Below, in pieces: positions 6,822 to 15,545 of a DNA stretch of 42,960 nt. Origin of the DNA: an uncultured Bacteroidales bacterium (lineage in GTDB: Bacteria > Bacteroidota > Bacteroidia > Bacteroidales > Paludibacteraceae); NCBI GenBank assembly GCA_902774185.1, contig CACYHE010000021.1, positions 1-42,960 of the forward strand, read 5' to 3'. Within the stretch, counting starts at the first letter, position 1. Each line of letters starts with the position of its first letter. The notes beneath the pieces were generated by a model that was given only the letters and a program-made list of their open reading frames with translations, was not told the DNA's origin and did no database searches. A program made the translations under genes and the position numbers.

Positions 6822-8162
6822 ATGCTGCCGGTCGATTTCATAGAGAGTATGCATCAGCAGATGGGCAATGAAGCGGAACTGCTGATTCGGGCGCTGGAGA
6901 CAGAGCCTGTTACCTCTATCCGGCTGAATAGTAAGTTGGATGTGCTGACTTTTGAAGGCGAACCGGAAGAGGTGCCTTGGCATATTGACGGTTATTATTT
7001 GAGCGAACGTCCGCAGTTTACCTTGGATCCCCTTTTCCACGCCGGTTGTTACTATGTGCAGGAGGCGAGTTCGATGTTCATCCAGCAGATATTGGAGCAG
7101 TATGTCGATACCTCGTCTATCGTGCTGGATCTGTGTGCGGCGCCGGGAGGCAAGTCCACACTGATCAGTGAGTTTTTGGGTGGTGACGGCTTGTTGCTGA
7201 GTAATGAAGTTGTGCGGCAACGCGTGTTTATCTTAAGTGAGAACATCCAGAAATGGGGCAACGGCAATACGGTGGTGACGCATAACAGTGCCGAAGAGTA
7301 CGGTGAGCGTTGCAAGCACCTGTTCGATTGTATTCTGATCGATGCGCCTTGTTCGGGGGAAGGAATGTTCCGTAAGGACGAGCAAGCCCGTAACGAATGG
7401 AGTCTGCGTGCAGTCAAACAGTGTGCGGAGCGGCAACGCAGCATCCTGATGGATGTGTGGGACGCACTCAAACCCGGAGGTATCCTGATCTATTCGACCT
7501 GCACGTTCAACGAGGAGGAGAACGAGAAGAATGTCGAGTGGTTGGCAGAGACTTTAGGCGCCGATGTATTGCCGGTGGATTATGATCCCACATGGGGTAT
7601 CACCGAAGGCGTCATGGGGTACCATTTCTATCCGCATAAGACCAAAGGTGAAGGATTCTACGTGTGCGCGTTACGCAAACATGCAGGCTTGGTAGAGACG
7701 GTGAAGATCAAATCTCCGAAGAAAGAAACGGCGATGCCGCATCCGGAATATCTGCCCGTCATGCGCAGTTGGTTGCAACATCCGGATGAGTGGGCAATCC
7801 GTTATTCGGACCGTTTCGCAACAGCTTATCCGATGAAGTTTAAAGAGATCATCGATTGGTTAGGCACGCAGTTAACCTGCATCTCTACCGGCTTTGGTTT
7901 GGGCGAAGAACGCGGTAAAGGTATCGCTCCGCAGCATAGTGTAAGTATGGCGAAAGACCTCCGTAAGGAAGCCTTTCCGAATGTAGCGCTGACGCGTGAA
8001 CAAGCACTCAGTTATTTGCGGACCGAGGCTTTGATGCTCGCCGGTGTCCCCCTTGGTTTGGTCCTTTTGACCTATGAGGGCGTCCCCCTCGGTTTCGCGA
8101 AGAATGTCGGGAACCGCCTGAATAACCTTTACCCGAATGAGTGGCGGATCCGCCATCTTTGA
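6822..8162 (+). CDS. rsmF: RsmF-like rRNA m5C methyltransferase
   Basis: NOL1/NOP2/Sun-family SAM-dependent RNA cytosine-C5 methyltransferase, probably acting on 16S rRNA. Seen: SAM motif LDLCAAPGGKSTLISE (residues ~101-116), DAPCSGEGMFRKDE (motif IV with the release cysteine) and YSTCTFNEEENE (motif VI with the catalytic cysteine). A C-terminal RNA-binding region ends GFAKNVGNRLNNLYPNEWRIRHL, which is the family's usual ending. At 446 aa the length is normal. The C-terminal 155 bp overlap the converging DEAD-box helicase, yet this ending looks conserved here and so is the constrained strand. The exact target base cannot be told from sequence. Confidence 0.9.
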   Translation: MLPVDFIESMHQQMGNEAELLIRALETEPVTSIRLNSKLDVLTFEGEPEEVPWHIDGYYLSERPQFTLDPLFHAGCYYVQEASSMFIQQILEQYVDTSSIVLDLCAAPGGKSTLISEFLGGDGLLLSNEVVRQRVFILSENIQKWGNGNTVVTHNSAEEYGERCKHLFDCILIDAPCSGEGMFRKDEQARNEWSLRAVKQCAERQRSILMDVWDALKPGGILIYSTCTFNEEENEKNVEWLAETLGADVLPVDYDPTWGITEGVMGYHFYPHKTKGEGFYVCALRKHAGLVETVKIKSPKKETAMPHPEYLPVMRSWLQHPDEWAIRYSDRFATAYPMKFKEIIDWLGTQLTCISTGFGLGEERGKGIAPQHSVSMAKDLRKEAFPNVALTREQALSYLRTEALMLAGVPLGLVLLTYEGVPLGFAKNVGNRLNNLYPNEWRIRHL

Positions 8163-9282
8163 TTGGTGATTTGTCATTGGTCATTGGTGATTTCAGAAAC
8201 CTTTCTATCTTTTTCCAATAATGTACGTCGTCCGGTGCGATAAGCGTCATCGCTTCTCCGCTGTTCTCGGCACGTGCTGTTCGACCGATACGATGGACAT
8301 AGTCTTCAGGGTCATGCGGTACGTCGTAGTTGATTACCAGCGGAACGTCCGTTACATCGATACCACGGGATACCACATCGGTAGCCACCAGCACATCTAT
8401 CTTTCCGTTCCGAAAATCCAACATCACCTGGTCCCGTTCGTGTTGCTCCAGGTCCGAATGCATCGCACGCGCGTCTATATGGATTGCGCGTAACGTGCGC
8501 GTGAGCTCTTTGACGCGTTGCTTCTTACCGGCAAAGATGATGACTTTCTTTAAATCCCTACCCTCCAGTAATGCCTGCACTTTAGCCGGTTTCTCCCCCT
8601 CATTGACGAATTCGTGCATCTGTTTGATGCTCTCCGGCGGACGGGAAACAGCGATTTGAACCTCAACGGGTTGGTGCATGATGGTCTTGGCTAACTGCCG
8701 AATCTTAGGCGGCATGGTAGCCGAGAAGAGAATCGTTTGGCGGTCTTTGGGTAGTTTACGTACGATGGTCATGATGTCATCGTAGAATCCCATATCGAGC
8801 ATACGGTCTGCTTCGTCGAGGATGAAGTATTTGACGCCGGAGAAGTCCACATCGTAGATGTTCATCTGACTCAGTAAACGTCCCGGCGTAGCGATGACGA
8901 TGTCGGCACCTTTCTGTAACCCCGTCACTTGTGTCCCCCAGGCGCCGTTATCCTTACCGCCATAGATGGCGACGGAAGAGAAAGGCACATAGAACCCGAA
9001 GCCTTCCATCTGTTGGTCTATCTGTTGCGCCAGTTCGCGTGTAGGCGCCATGATGATGGCGTTCAGTTTATCGGGGTCATGGTCATCGAAGGCGAGGTTC
9101 GTCAATAACGGCAAGATATACGCAGCGGTCTTACCCGTACCCGTTTGGGCACAAGCAATCACGTCGTGACCATCCAAGATCACGGGTATCGCCTTCTCTT
9201 GCACCGGGGTACACTCATCGAAATGCATGTCCCACAATGCATCCAAGACCTCATCCGATAATGCTAACTCGTCAAAATACAT
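8008..9282 (-). CDS. DEAD-box RNA helicase (RhlE-like)
   Basis: ATP-dependent RNA helicase for RNA remodelling or ribosome assembly. Motifs in order: Q motif FDECTPVQEKAIP, AQTGTGKTAAY (I), PTRELAQQ (Ia), DEADRMLDMGF (II), SATMP (III), VATDVVSRGIDV (V) and HRIGRTARA (VI). At 424 aa the core ends about residue 365 (KKIERFLK). The remaining ~57 residues (KSPMTNDKSPIKDGG, then a Gly/Arg/Ser-rich, RGG-like basic tail) are coded by a word repeat (8161-8194) and by the antisense of the rsmF 3' end, giving a 155 bp convergent overlap. It lies downstream of the SDR gene with a 27-bp spacer of ACGATGTACGAT words, and is probably last in the thioredoxin operon. Confidence 0.92.
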   Translation of the reverse strand: MYFDELALSDEVLDALWDMHFDECTPVQEKAIPVILDGHDVIACAQTGTGKTAAYILPLLTNLAFDDHDPDKLNAIIMAPTRELAQQIDQQMEGFGFYVPFSSVAIYGGKDNGAWGTQVTGLQKGADIVIATPGRLLSQMNIYDVDFSGVKYFILDEADRMLDMGFYDDIMTIVRKLPKDRQTILFSATMPPKIRQLAKTIMHQPVEVQIAVSRPPESIKQMHEFVNEGEKPAKVQALLEGRDLKKVIIFAGKKQRVKELTRTLRAIHIDARAMHSDLEQHERDQVMLDFRNGKIDVLVATDVVSRGIDVTDVPLVINYDVPHDPEDYVHRIGRTARAENSGEAMTLIAPDDVHYWKKIERFLKSPMTNDKSPIKDGGSATHSGKGYSGGSRHSSRNRGGRPHRSKGPNQGGHRRASKPRSANN

Positions 9283-9309
9283 GTACGATGTACGATTTAC
9301 GATGTACGA

Positions 9310-10824
9310 TTAATTCTCCCACCCCTGAAAGACCTCTGGACCGTACACATTATCCTCATCCTTTTCATGAAGCGGTGTCCAGAGTTGCGCGAAGAAGGGG
9401 TTTTGTTTGGCTACGCGGTCCCAATGCCAAGGAACTTGTTTCTCTTTCGGTTCAAAGGCATATGGGTACGGCATGTCGTAGGGCGACCAGTGCCCGCCTA
9501 AGAGGATTAGACGACGTCCGGCTTTGAAGGTATTTCCGTTTGCGTCCTGCCAGGTGTCATTACCCAGATATTTACCGCCACGGAAAACAGCCGCTTTGTT
9601 CAACTCCGCATCGGTAAGGCTATCGACATCTTTGGTCTCATCGTATCCGTGATCCAGCAATACCGGTTTCTCACTGTTATGACTCACATCGAAATGCTTC
9701 CAGTCGGGTATCGCTTTGTATGCCTCTACCGAACCGTAATAAGCGTGGATACGTTGTTCCACATTGTTCTTGATCCACCATTGGGTACCGTGTTCCTTGC
9801 TGTTCGCCATCTTACGCATCGCCAGTTTGACACAATGCGGGAACAGTTTGGCGATATGCGTCTTGGCGGCAAACTTGATGCCGGCAGGCAGTGTATGGGA
9901 CTTGGCCATCTGTGCGAAATACTCCTTGACGGGCAGGTTGGCACGGAAATGCAAGAACTCTTCCAGTTTATCGCCGTCAATGTACCACATGCCATGGAAA
10001 TTACGGGTGGTGAACCAGTTGGCATTGAATATCTGTTGGGGTTTGGGACAACCGATGGCATCGAGCAGCAGACATTCGAACTCATAGTTGGAAAGTCGGT
10101 ACTCTTCACCCGAACCGATGTTATAGTAGTTATTCCAGAATGCCTTAGGCACTTCGGGACGGCATACGCGTTCAAGCAGCCGACCGCTGTCTTCGACGGT
10201 AGCCCACTCCAAGACACCACGGATAGGCACATGGAACATGATCGGGTCGTAGTTCTTGAGGATCGCCGGATAGAGGATGCCGGACTGACGCAGACTGACC
10301 CAAGTCTTGATTCCCGAGTCGGTGATGATACGTTCGGCAAGTGCTTTGGTCAGACCGTAATGGTCGTATGCGGACACACAGATCGGATCACCGGCTCTAC
10401 CCCAATGCAGGGGTTCACGACGATCCCCCATCTGCGCTACCGAACCGACATAAACCACTTTGGGTTGCTGATCTTCGGGTTGCGCTAACACCGCTTTGGT
10501 GATATATTCTGCAGCCGTGATATTGGTGCGCAGGGTCGCTTTCGGACGGTAGTCCGCTTGAGGCGAGACCATGCCGCCTACATGCAACACGATATCCGCT
10601 CCGGACACGCCTCTAAGCACATCTTCGTAGTTAGTAAGGTCACCCCAGATGATATGCAAGTTGTCATATTTCGCCAAGATTGGCGAGAGTAACTCCTTGT
10701 TCTTCTTGCTGGGACGGGCTAAGATCCGCAATTCATATTGCTCCGGATAACGAAGTATCTCTGTCATTCCGGCAAAACCCATCGTTCCGGTGGCACCTGT
10801 TAAAAAGACGGTTGTCTTTTGCAT
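9310..10824 (-). CDS. Extended SDR (NAD-dependent epimerase family) with extra C-terminal domain
   Basis: The N-terminal ~330 residues are an extended short-chain dehydrogenase/reductase of the epimerase/dehydratase family. Seen: nucleotide-binding GATGTMG (residues ~10-16), substrate-side GSVAQMG, and catalytic YDHYGLTK (YxxxK). The substrate is not evident. The C-terminal ~170 residues go beyond the normal family length. They contain FRGGKYLGND and LILLGGHWSPYD, which resemble a treble-clef or zinc-ribbon segment that has lost its cysteines (inference). Total length is 504 aa. It lies between the antiporter (23 bp upstream, spacer of GGTTATT words) and the helicase, and is likely cotranscribed with them. 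Confidence 0.8.
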   Translation of the reverse strand: MQKTTVFLTGATGTMGFAGMTEILRYPEQYELRILARPSKKNKELLSPILAKYDNLHIIWGDLTNYEDVLRGVSGADIVLHVGGMVSPQADYRPKATLRTNITAAEYITKAVLAQPEDQQPKVVYVGSVAQMGDRREPLHWGRAGDPICVSAYDHYGLTKALAERIITDSGIKTWVSLRQSGILYPAILKNYDPIMFHVPIRGVLEWATVEDSGRLLERVCRPEVPKAFWNNYYNIGSGEEYRLSNYEFECLLLDAIGCPKPQQIFNANWFTTRNFHGMWYIDGDKLEEFLHFRANLPVKEYFAQMAKSHTLPAGIKFAAKTHIAKLFPHCVKLAMRKMANSKEHGTQWWIKNNVEQRIHAYYGSVEAYKAIPDWKHFDVSHNSEKPVLLDHGYDETKDVDSLTDAELNKAAVFRGGKYLGNDTWQDANGNTFKAGRRLILLGGHWSPYDMPYPYAFEPKEKQVPWHWDRVAKQNPFFAQLWTPLHEKDEDNVYGPEVFQGWEN

Positions 10825-10847
10825 TTGTTATTCTAATTGGTTATTGG

Positions 10848-12467
10848 TTATTGGTTATTTATTTTTTTCTTTCTCATCCGGGCAAAAAGACGGTCGAAAC
10901 GTTCACGTGTTTTGCGGCGCAAGTCTTCCCGCCATTGTGTTTCCTCCTCGGCATCATCGATCATATGTTGGTAAGTGGCTTGGGCATCAATATCACTGAT
11001 AACCAGTAGCTTGTCGCCCGATTGTAGTTCACTGGAACCCGTAGGAACGAAGAAATCTTCTCCTCGGCGTACCATGATGACCAAGGTACGGGGAGGAATA
11101 GAGAGTTCCTTCAGCGTGTTCCCTTTCGCCAATTGTTGATCGGTCACTTCCACTTCGCGTGCCGAAGACTGAATCTCATCCGGCAGGTCCAAGTCAAAAT
11201 GCTCCAGCGACCGTTCTTCTTCCGGCGGCGTGTCAAGACGCAGTTTTTTAGCCACAAGGGTTAAGGTAGTACCTTGCGTGAGTAGCGAAACGAGCGTACA
11301 CAAGAAGACCACATTGAAGATTACATCAGCGTGTGGCACGCCTTCCGCCTTGCACATGATAGCGAAGATGATAGGTACGGCCCCTTTGAGCCCCACCCAA
11401 CTGAGCATCAGTTTATCACGTTGGCGGTAGTTACGGAAGGGGAGCATACAGAGCCAGACAGATAATGGACGGGAGATACAAAGCATCACGATACTGATGA
11501 TCAGGCATGGTAACCACACATGATAGTCCAAAAGGTCAGCCGGCTCAACCATCAGACCTAACATCAAGAACATCACCAGTTGACTCAACCACGTCAAGCC
11601 GTTGAAGAACGAACGGGTCTGGCGTTTACGGGTGAACTTGTTATTTCCGATGATCAAACCGCCTACATACACAGCAAGGTAGGTGTTTCCTTGCAGGTAA
11701 TAGGTGATGGAGAAGATAAAGATACAAGCGGTCAGCACCATGATCGGGTACAGGGCTTCGTTACCCAGTTTCACCCGTCGCATCAGCAGTACCAGTCCTT
11801 GTCCGAAGGCGTAACCGAGCACCGTTCCCATCACCAGTTGGACGACAACGGTCTGGATGATCGGCAGTGCCGACACCGTTCCGTTACCCGAAGCGTCCAA
11901 GCCCAGCACAACGCCGATGAGGGTGGTGGTCAGTACATACGCCATAGGGTCGTTGGCACCGGACTCCAGTTCCAATAAGGGACGTAGGTTATGCTTCAAC
12001 CCGATACCGTTGGTGCGCATGATAGAGAAGACACTGGCACTGTCGGTACTCGACATCGTGGCGGCTATAAGGAGCGCCATCCAGATAGATACCGTTTTCA
12101 CGGCACTGAGCCATCCGAAGATATAATAGACGATGACACCGGTGATAGCACAAGTGAACAGCACACCTAAGGTGGCCAAAGTGATACCGGGTGCCATGAC
12201 CGATTTGATGTCGCTAAGCCGTGTCTCCATACCTCCGGTGAAGAGGATGATACACATCGCCAAGGTACTAATCGCTTGCGCCGGTCCGCTATCGATTGTA
12301 AAACCGGCACTTCCGAATAAAGAGGCTACGCCATGGGAACCGAACAACATACCTACTGCCAAAAAAAGCAGCAGAGCCGGTACGCCGTACTTATAACCTA
12401 TCTTATCCGCAAAAATGCTGACGAAGAATAGCAACGACAAGATTAGTAAAACCAATTCAACCTGCAT
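10848..12467 (-). CDS. Cation/proton antiporter (CPA1, NhaP2-like) with RCK_C domain
   Basis: Inner-membrane monovalent cation (K+ or Na+)/H+ antiporter of the CPA1 family. Residues 1-~390 are a run of hydrophobic helices with family-like segments (LLFLAVGMLFGSHGV, CIILFTGGME, LESGANDPMAYVLT containing the ion-site Asp, GLKGAVPIIFA). Residues ~430-505 form a TrkA-C/RCK_C-like regulatory domain (LSIPPRTLVIMVRRGEDFFVP, SGDKLLVISD). The 539-aa length and this architecture match NhaP2/CvrA-type K+/H+ antiporters. The last residues and stop codon (NNQ-stop) are coded by a TTATTGG word repeat, so the native end may be slightly altered. It starts 5 bp after the thioredoxin gene, indicating an operon. 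Confidence 0.88.
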   Translation of the reverse strand: MQVELVLLILSLLFFVSIFADKIGYKYGVPALLLFLAVGMLFGSHGVASLFGSAGFTIDSGPAQAISTLAMCIILFTGGMETRLSDIKSVMAPGITLATLGVLFTCAITGVIVYYIFGWLSAVKTVSIWMALLIAATMSSTDSASVFSIMRTNGIGLKHNLRPLLELESGANDPMAYVLTTTLIGVVLGLDASGNGTVSALPIIQTVVVQLVMGTVLGYAFGQGLVLLMRRVKLGNEALYPIMVLTACIFIFSITYYLQGNTYLAVYVGGLIIGNNKFTRKRQTRSFFNGLTWLSQLVMFLMLGLMVEPADLLDYHVWLPCLIISIVMLCISRPLSVWLCMLPFRNYRQRDKLMLSWVGLKGAVPIIFAIMCKAEGVPHADVIFNVVFLCTLVSLLTQGTTLTLVAKKLRLDTPPEEERSLEHFDLDLPDEIQSSAREVEVTDQQLAKGNTLKELSIPPRTLVIMVRRGEDFFVPTGSSELQSGDKLLVISDIDAQATYQHMIDDAEEETQWREDLRRKTRERFDRLFARMRKKKINNQ

Positions 12468-12472
12468 CGTTT

Positions 12473-12895
12473 TTACTCTTTATTCAGTAGCAGTTCATCT
12501 ATGATCTTGATGATCTCTTCTTTCGGATACAATCCCTTCAACAACACCGGTTTTCCTTCCATCGGGATATAAAGCACCTGCGGGATGGACTGGATACCAA
12601 ACACATAGGCTAACTCCCGTTCGCGCTCCGTATCCACCTTGTAGAACTTCACCTGATCGCAATAGGTCTGACTCAACTCCTCCATGATCGGTGCCAACCG
12701 TTTACAGGGGCCGCACCACGTGGTATAGAAATCCACGATACAAGGCATGTCACCTTTGAAATTCCAGTCCAACTCTCTCTTGTAATCAAAAATGCGGTCA
12801 CGGAACTGATCCTGCGTGATATACTGTACATCTTCTGCTGCCAACGGAAAGGCCATAAAAGCACAGAGGATGGAGACTAAAATACTTCTTTTCAT
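12473..12895 (-). CDS. Exported thioredoxin-family protein
   Basis: Periplasmic thioredoxin-fold protein. It has a signal peptide MKRSILVSILCAFMAFPLAA (1-20), active site WCGPCK (60-65) and a cis-proline segment SIPQVLYIP. At 140 aa it is one thioredoxin domain. I chose the ATG at 12895: the longer frame (from 12949) translates the promoter, and the signal peptide begins exactly here. It likely works as a thiol-disulfide reductase or isomerase in the envelope; its partner is unknown. It is the first gene of the operon with the antiporter (5-bp spacer). Confidence 0.9.
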   Translation of the reverse strand: MKRSILVSILCAFMAFPLAAEDVQYITQDQFRDRIFDYKRELDWNFKGDMPCIVDFYTTWCGPCKRLAPIMEELSQTYCDQVKFYKVDTERERELAYVFGIQSIPQVLYIPMEGKPVLLKGLYPKEEIIKIIDELLLNKE

Positions 12896-12918
12896 ACCAA
12901 TCAAATTTAAATCGGCTG

Positions 12919-12949
12919 CAAAGTTACACAAAAAGATTGACATACACAA
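12919..12949 (-). promoter_or_regulatory. Promoter of the thioredoxin-antiporter operon
   Basis: On the minus strand TTG (12949-12947), with the gap preserved, then TAACTTTG (12926-12919), 24 bp before the chosen start codon. Its presence supports the shorter start. Confidence 0.65.
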
Positions 12950-13023
12950 GAAAAAACACCTTTTTTGCCAAAATTTAAGCCTTATAGGGCATAATCAATA
13001 AGGAACGCGCACACGCATACGTA

Positions 13024-13051
13024 AAAGAGACACCCTTTCGGATGTCTCTTT
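13024..13051 (-). terminator. Terminator after gap
   Basis: AAAGAGACA pairs with TGTCTCTTT with a CC/GG extension around the loop. On the minus strand it is followed by TTTTAC. It lies 31 bp downstream of the gap stop. Confidence 0.75.
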
Positions 13052-13081
13052 CGCCTTTAGCCGATAGGCCATTCGCCTTTA

Positions 13082-14120
13082 TTAAAGCTCTGCCAAGTAC
13101 TTAATGGTACGAACCATCTGGCTGGTGTAGCTGTTCTCGTTGTCGTACCAGCTAACAACCTGTACTTGATAGGTGTCGTCATCAATCTTAGCAACCATAG
13201 TCTGGGTAGCATCGAAGAGCGAACCGAAACGCATACCGATTACATCGCTCGATACGATCTCATCCTCGGTGTAACCGAAGGACTCGGTCTGAGCAGCCTT
13301 CATAGCTGCGTTGATACCCTCTTTGGTGATGTCTTTACCCAGAACCGGTCGGAGTCGGAACGCGTTGTGCGCTACCGATGAGTTTGCCGTTGAGCTCCGG
13401 AATAACGAGACCGATAGCCTTTGCAGCACCGGTGCTGTTCGGAACGATGTTCTGTGCACCTGCACGGCTACGACGGAGGTCACCCTTACGTTGCGGACCG
13501 TCAAGAATCATCTGGTCGCCCGTGTAAGCGTGGATCGTGCTCATGATACCGCTCTGGATCGGAGCGTATTTGTGCAGAGCTGCTGCCATCGGAGCGAGAC
13601 AGTTGGTGGTGCAAGAAGCTGCGGAGATAACCTTATCTGCCGGAGTCAGGGTCTTGTGGTTAACGTTGTAAACGATGGTCGGAAGGTCGTTACCTGCCGG
13701 AGCGGAGATAACCACTTTCTTTGCACCTGCCTGGATATGAGCCTCAGCTTTAGCTTTGCTGGTATAGAAACCGGTGCACTCGAGAACTACATCAATACCG
13801 AGTTTGCCCCAAGGCAGCTCAGCTGCGTTCGGCATAGCGTAGATAGTAATCTCCTTGCCGTCAACGATGATCGAACCCGGAACGAGAACGGTCTTGCCAT
13901 CCTCTGCGAGTTGTGCGTCTTTGTAAGCTACAGTGTGCTTGCCCTCACCGAACTTGCCTGCGAAACCACCTTGAGCGGTGTCATACTTCAGAAGGTGAGC
14001 CAACATCTTCGGGCTGGTCAAGTCGTTGATTGCAACTACCTCATAACCCTCAGCTTCAAACATCTGACGGAATGCCAGACGACCAATACGGCCAAAGCCG
14101 TTAATTGCTACTTTTGTCAT
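13082..14120 (-). pseudogene. gap: Glyceraldehyde-3-phosphate dehydrogenase, frameshifted
   Basis: Class I phosphorylating GAPDH of glycolysis, split in two frames. The first frame (14120-13335, 261 aa) has NAD-binding [10 protein letters not shown], catalytic [12 protein letters not shown], and [20 protein letters not shown], and stops soon after RVPTPTGS. The second frame carries [16 protein letters not shown] to the C-terminus ([19 protein letters not shown]), ending at 13082. The strand normally between them (TTIL-x-AVV-like, ~8 residues) is missing at 13338-13346. The gene length is 1 mod 3, consistent with loss of about 23 nt, perhaps between two GTTCT copies (inference). As written it cannot give full-length enzyme. 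It is either a real inactivation, with another gap gene elsewhere, or an assembly/consensus deletion. A terminator (13024-13051) and promoter (~14228-14258) are intact. Confidence 0.85.
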
Positions 14121-14227
14121 AGTGTGTAAAAAATTAATTTATTGTACAATAATTATTGTTTGTTTCAATTGCGGCTAAATTATCCATTTTTTCTCGTGCA
14201 ATGCTGCACTCGATTAAAAAGCGGCTA

Positions 14228-14258
14228 CAAAATTACAACTTTTTTTTTATATACGAAA
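14228..14258 (-). promoter_or_regulatory. gap promoter
   Basis: TAATTTTG (14235-14228, minus strand). At the expected -33 position the sequence is TTTC (14258-14255) rather than TTTG. The leader to the gap ATG is about 100 nt. Confidence 0.5.
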
Positions 14259-14288
14259 ATAATTCGTATAAAAAATTAAAAATTTTTA

Positions 14289-14708
14289 TTATTTTCTTCC
14301 AAAATCGGCAGGAATTTCACCCCACGCCTTGGTGTCCCACTTGTAGATGGGGGTGGTCCATGTGTTATCGTGCAACCACATCTCGGCTTTGCGAACCATC
14401 ATAAACAGGTCCTGACTCTCCATGGTCCATTCCATCTTGGTCTTGCAGCGTTTTTGGCGCACCCATGCGAGAGCGGTCACGCTATCTGTATAAATCACCC
14501 ACGGTAAGTTATATTTCTTGATATAGGCAAGTCCCAACACCAGTGCCAAAAACTCACCGATGTTATTTGTGCCTTGTTTGAAAGGTCCACGTCGGAAGAC
14601 CTCCGTACCGGTATCGGCGATCACCCCACGGAATTCCATTACTCCGGGGTTACCACTACATGCCGCATCAACAGCCAGTGCAGGTAATATGGGATGACTA
14701 TTTGTCAA
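14289..14708 (-). CDS. rnhA: Ribonuclease HI-like protein
   Basis: RNase H fold that degrades the RNA of RNA-DNA hybrids. The acidic residues are recognisable: Asp in VDAACSGNPG (~14), Glu in NIGEFLAL (~52), Asp in IYTDSVTAL (~76), and a C-terminal Asp in WDTKAWGEIPADFGRK. At 139 aa it is a single domain. The start is unusual: the frame opens inside a TTAAATC word repeat whose TAA is in frame, so TTG at 14708 is the first usable start and no ATG precedes the fold. The repeat may have replaced the original start region. It lies downstream of the DUF2461 gene, probably cotranscribed. Confidence 0.8.
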   Translation of the reverse strand: MTNSHPILPALAVDAACSGNPGVMEFRGVIADTGTEVFRRGPFKQGTNNIGEFLALVLGLAYIKKYNLPWVIYTDSVTALAWVRQKRCKTKMEWTMESQDLFMMVRKAEMWLHDNTWTTPIYKWDTKAWGEIPADFGRK

Positions 14709-14730
14709 TTTAAGATTTAAGATTTAAGAT

Positions 14731-15441
14731 TTAACATCTGTCCGGAAACTCCCCGTACTCTTCAAACGTGTAGTTCAGAAAATCATTCATCGGCTTGGCA
14801 GCCTTCGCAATTTCCACGATTTCATCGAGAAAATCCGGGGCGCACACCTGCGCATCGGTAAGCGGAGTGGAGAAGGTATAATCCTTGTGTTTCAACCAAT
14901 CGGCATGGATAAACTCAGGATCAAAACCTGCCGGCACTTTCTTCAGTACACCCCAATAGGAATCGAAGTCCTGACCAAAATATCTCTGCCATTCCGGAGT
15001 CGCCATGATGGCTTCCACTTCTTCGTAATTGGCTTCTATCTCTTTGCGTAATGCGCTCAACAGTTCCTTACTCGGTTCCCATATACCGCCGGCAAACATA
15101 CATTGTCCGGGTTGGAAATGCATGTAGTAACCGCCTCGCAACGATTTTTTACCCCATGTTTTGGGTTTGCCGGAAGCACCGATGGCAGGAAAACAACCGA
15201 ACCAGTTCTTATACGGGTCTTTGTTCTTGGAGAACCGCACATCGCGATAGATACGCCAGATACAGTCTTTGGGTTGGAGTACAGCAAGCGCGGGATCTAT
15301 TTCTGAGAGACGACGGATATACTGTTCGCTGAAATCCACGAACTTGGCATAGGCACGTTGGTACCAATCCTTATGCTCGGCGAACCACTCGCGGTTATTA
15401 TTTACCGACAACTCAGCCAAAAAATCCAGTACTTCCTTCAT
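14731..15441 (-). CDS. DUF2461 family protein
   Basis: Matches the DUF2461 (TIGR02453-type) family of ~220-residue cytoplasmic proteins of unknown function. Typical features: LSVNNNREWFAEHKDWY near the N-terminus (residues ~11-27), RIYRDVRFSKNKDPYK, a Gly-rich GGYYMHFQPGQCMFAGGIW core, and LKKVPAGFDPEFIHADWLKHKDY. The 236-aa length fits. It starts just downstream of tRNA-Arg and is followed by the RNase H gene across a 22-bp spacer of TTTAAGA words. No biochemical role can be given. Confidence 0.88.
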   Translation of the reverse strand: MKEVLDFLAELSVNNNREWFAEHKDWYQRAYAKFVDFSEQYIRRLSEIDPALAVLQPKDCIWRIYRDVRFSKNKDPYKNWFGCFPAIGASGKPKTWGKKSLRGGYYMHFQPGQCMFAGGIWEPSKELLSALRKEIEANYEEVEAIMATPEWQRYFGQDFDSYWGVLKKVPAGFDPEFIHADWLKHKDYTFSTPLTDAQVCAPDFLDEIVEIAKAAKPMNDFLNYTFEEYGEFPDRC

Positions 15442-15451
15442 TTTAATCTTG

Positions 15452-15523
15452 TGATCCGTCCGGGAATCGAACCCGGATCTGAGCTTTAGGAGAGCCCCGT
15501 TCTATCCATTGAACTAACAGATC
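15452..15523 (-). tRNA. tRNA-Arg (anticodon CCT)
   Basis: 72 nt on the minus strand. Acceptor GATCTGT pairs ACGGATC (one G-T). The D arm is GTTC/GAAC, the anticodon stem GGGCT/AGCTC with loop CTCCTAA gives anticodon CCT, and the T arm is CCGGG-TTCGATT-CCCGG. CCA is not encoded. It sits between rfbD and the DUF2461 gene on the same strand. Confidence 0.95.
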
Positions 15524-15545
15524 AAATTTTTAACGATTTAACCAT

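Noticed and set aside
12896-12949. Longer start of the thioredoxin gene
   Set aside because: The extra codons read through the -7 and -33 promoter boxes. The signal peptide begins at 12895.
13311-14129. 272-aa plus-strand frame over gap
   Set aside because: It is antisense to a clear GAPDH sequence; a shadow frame of a highly biased gene.
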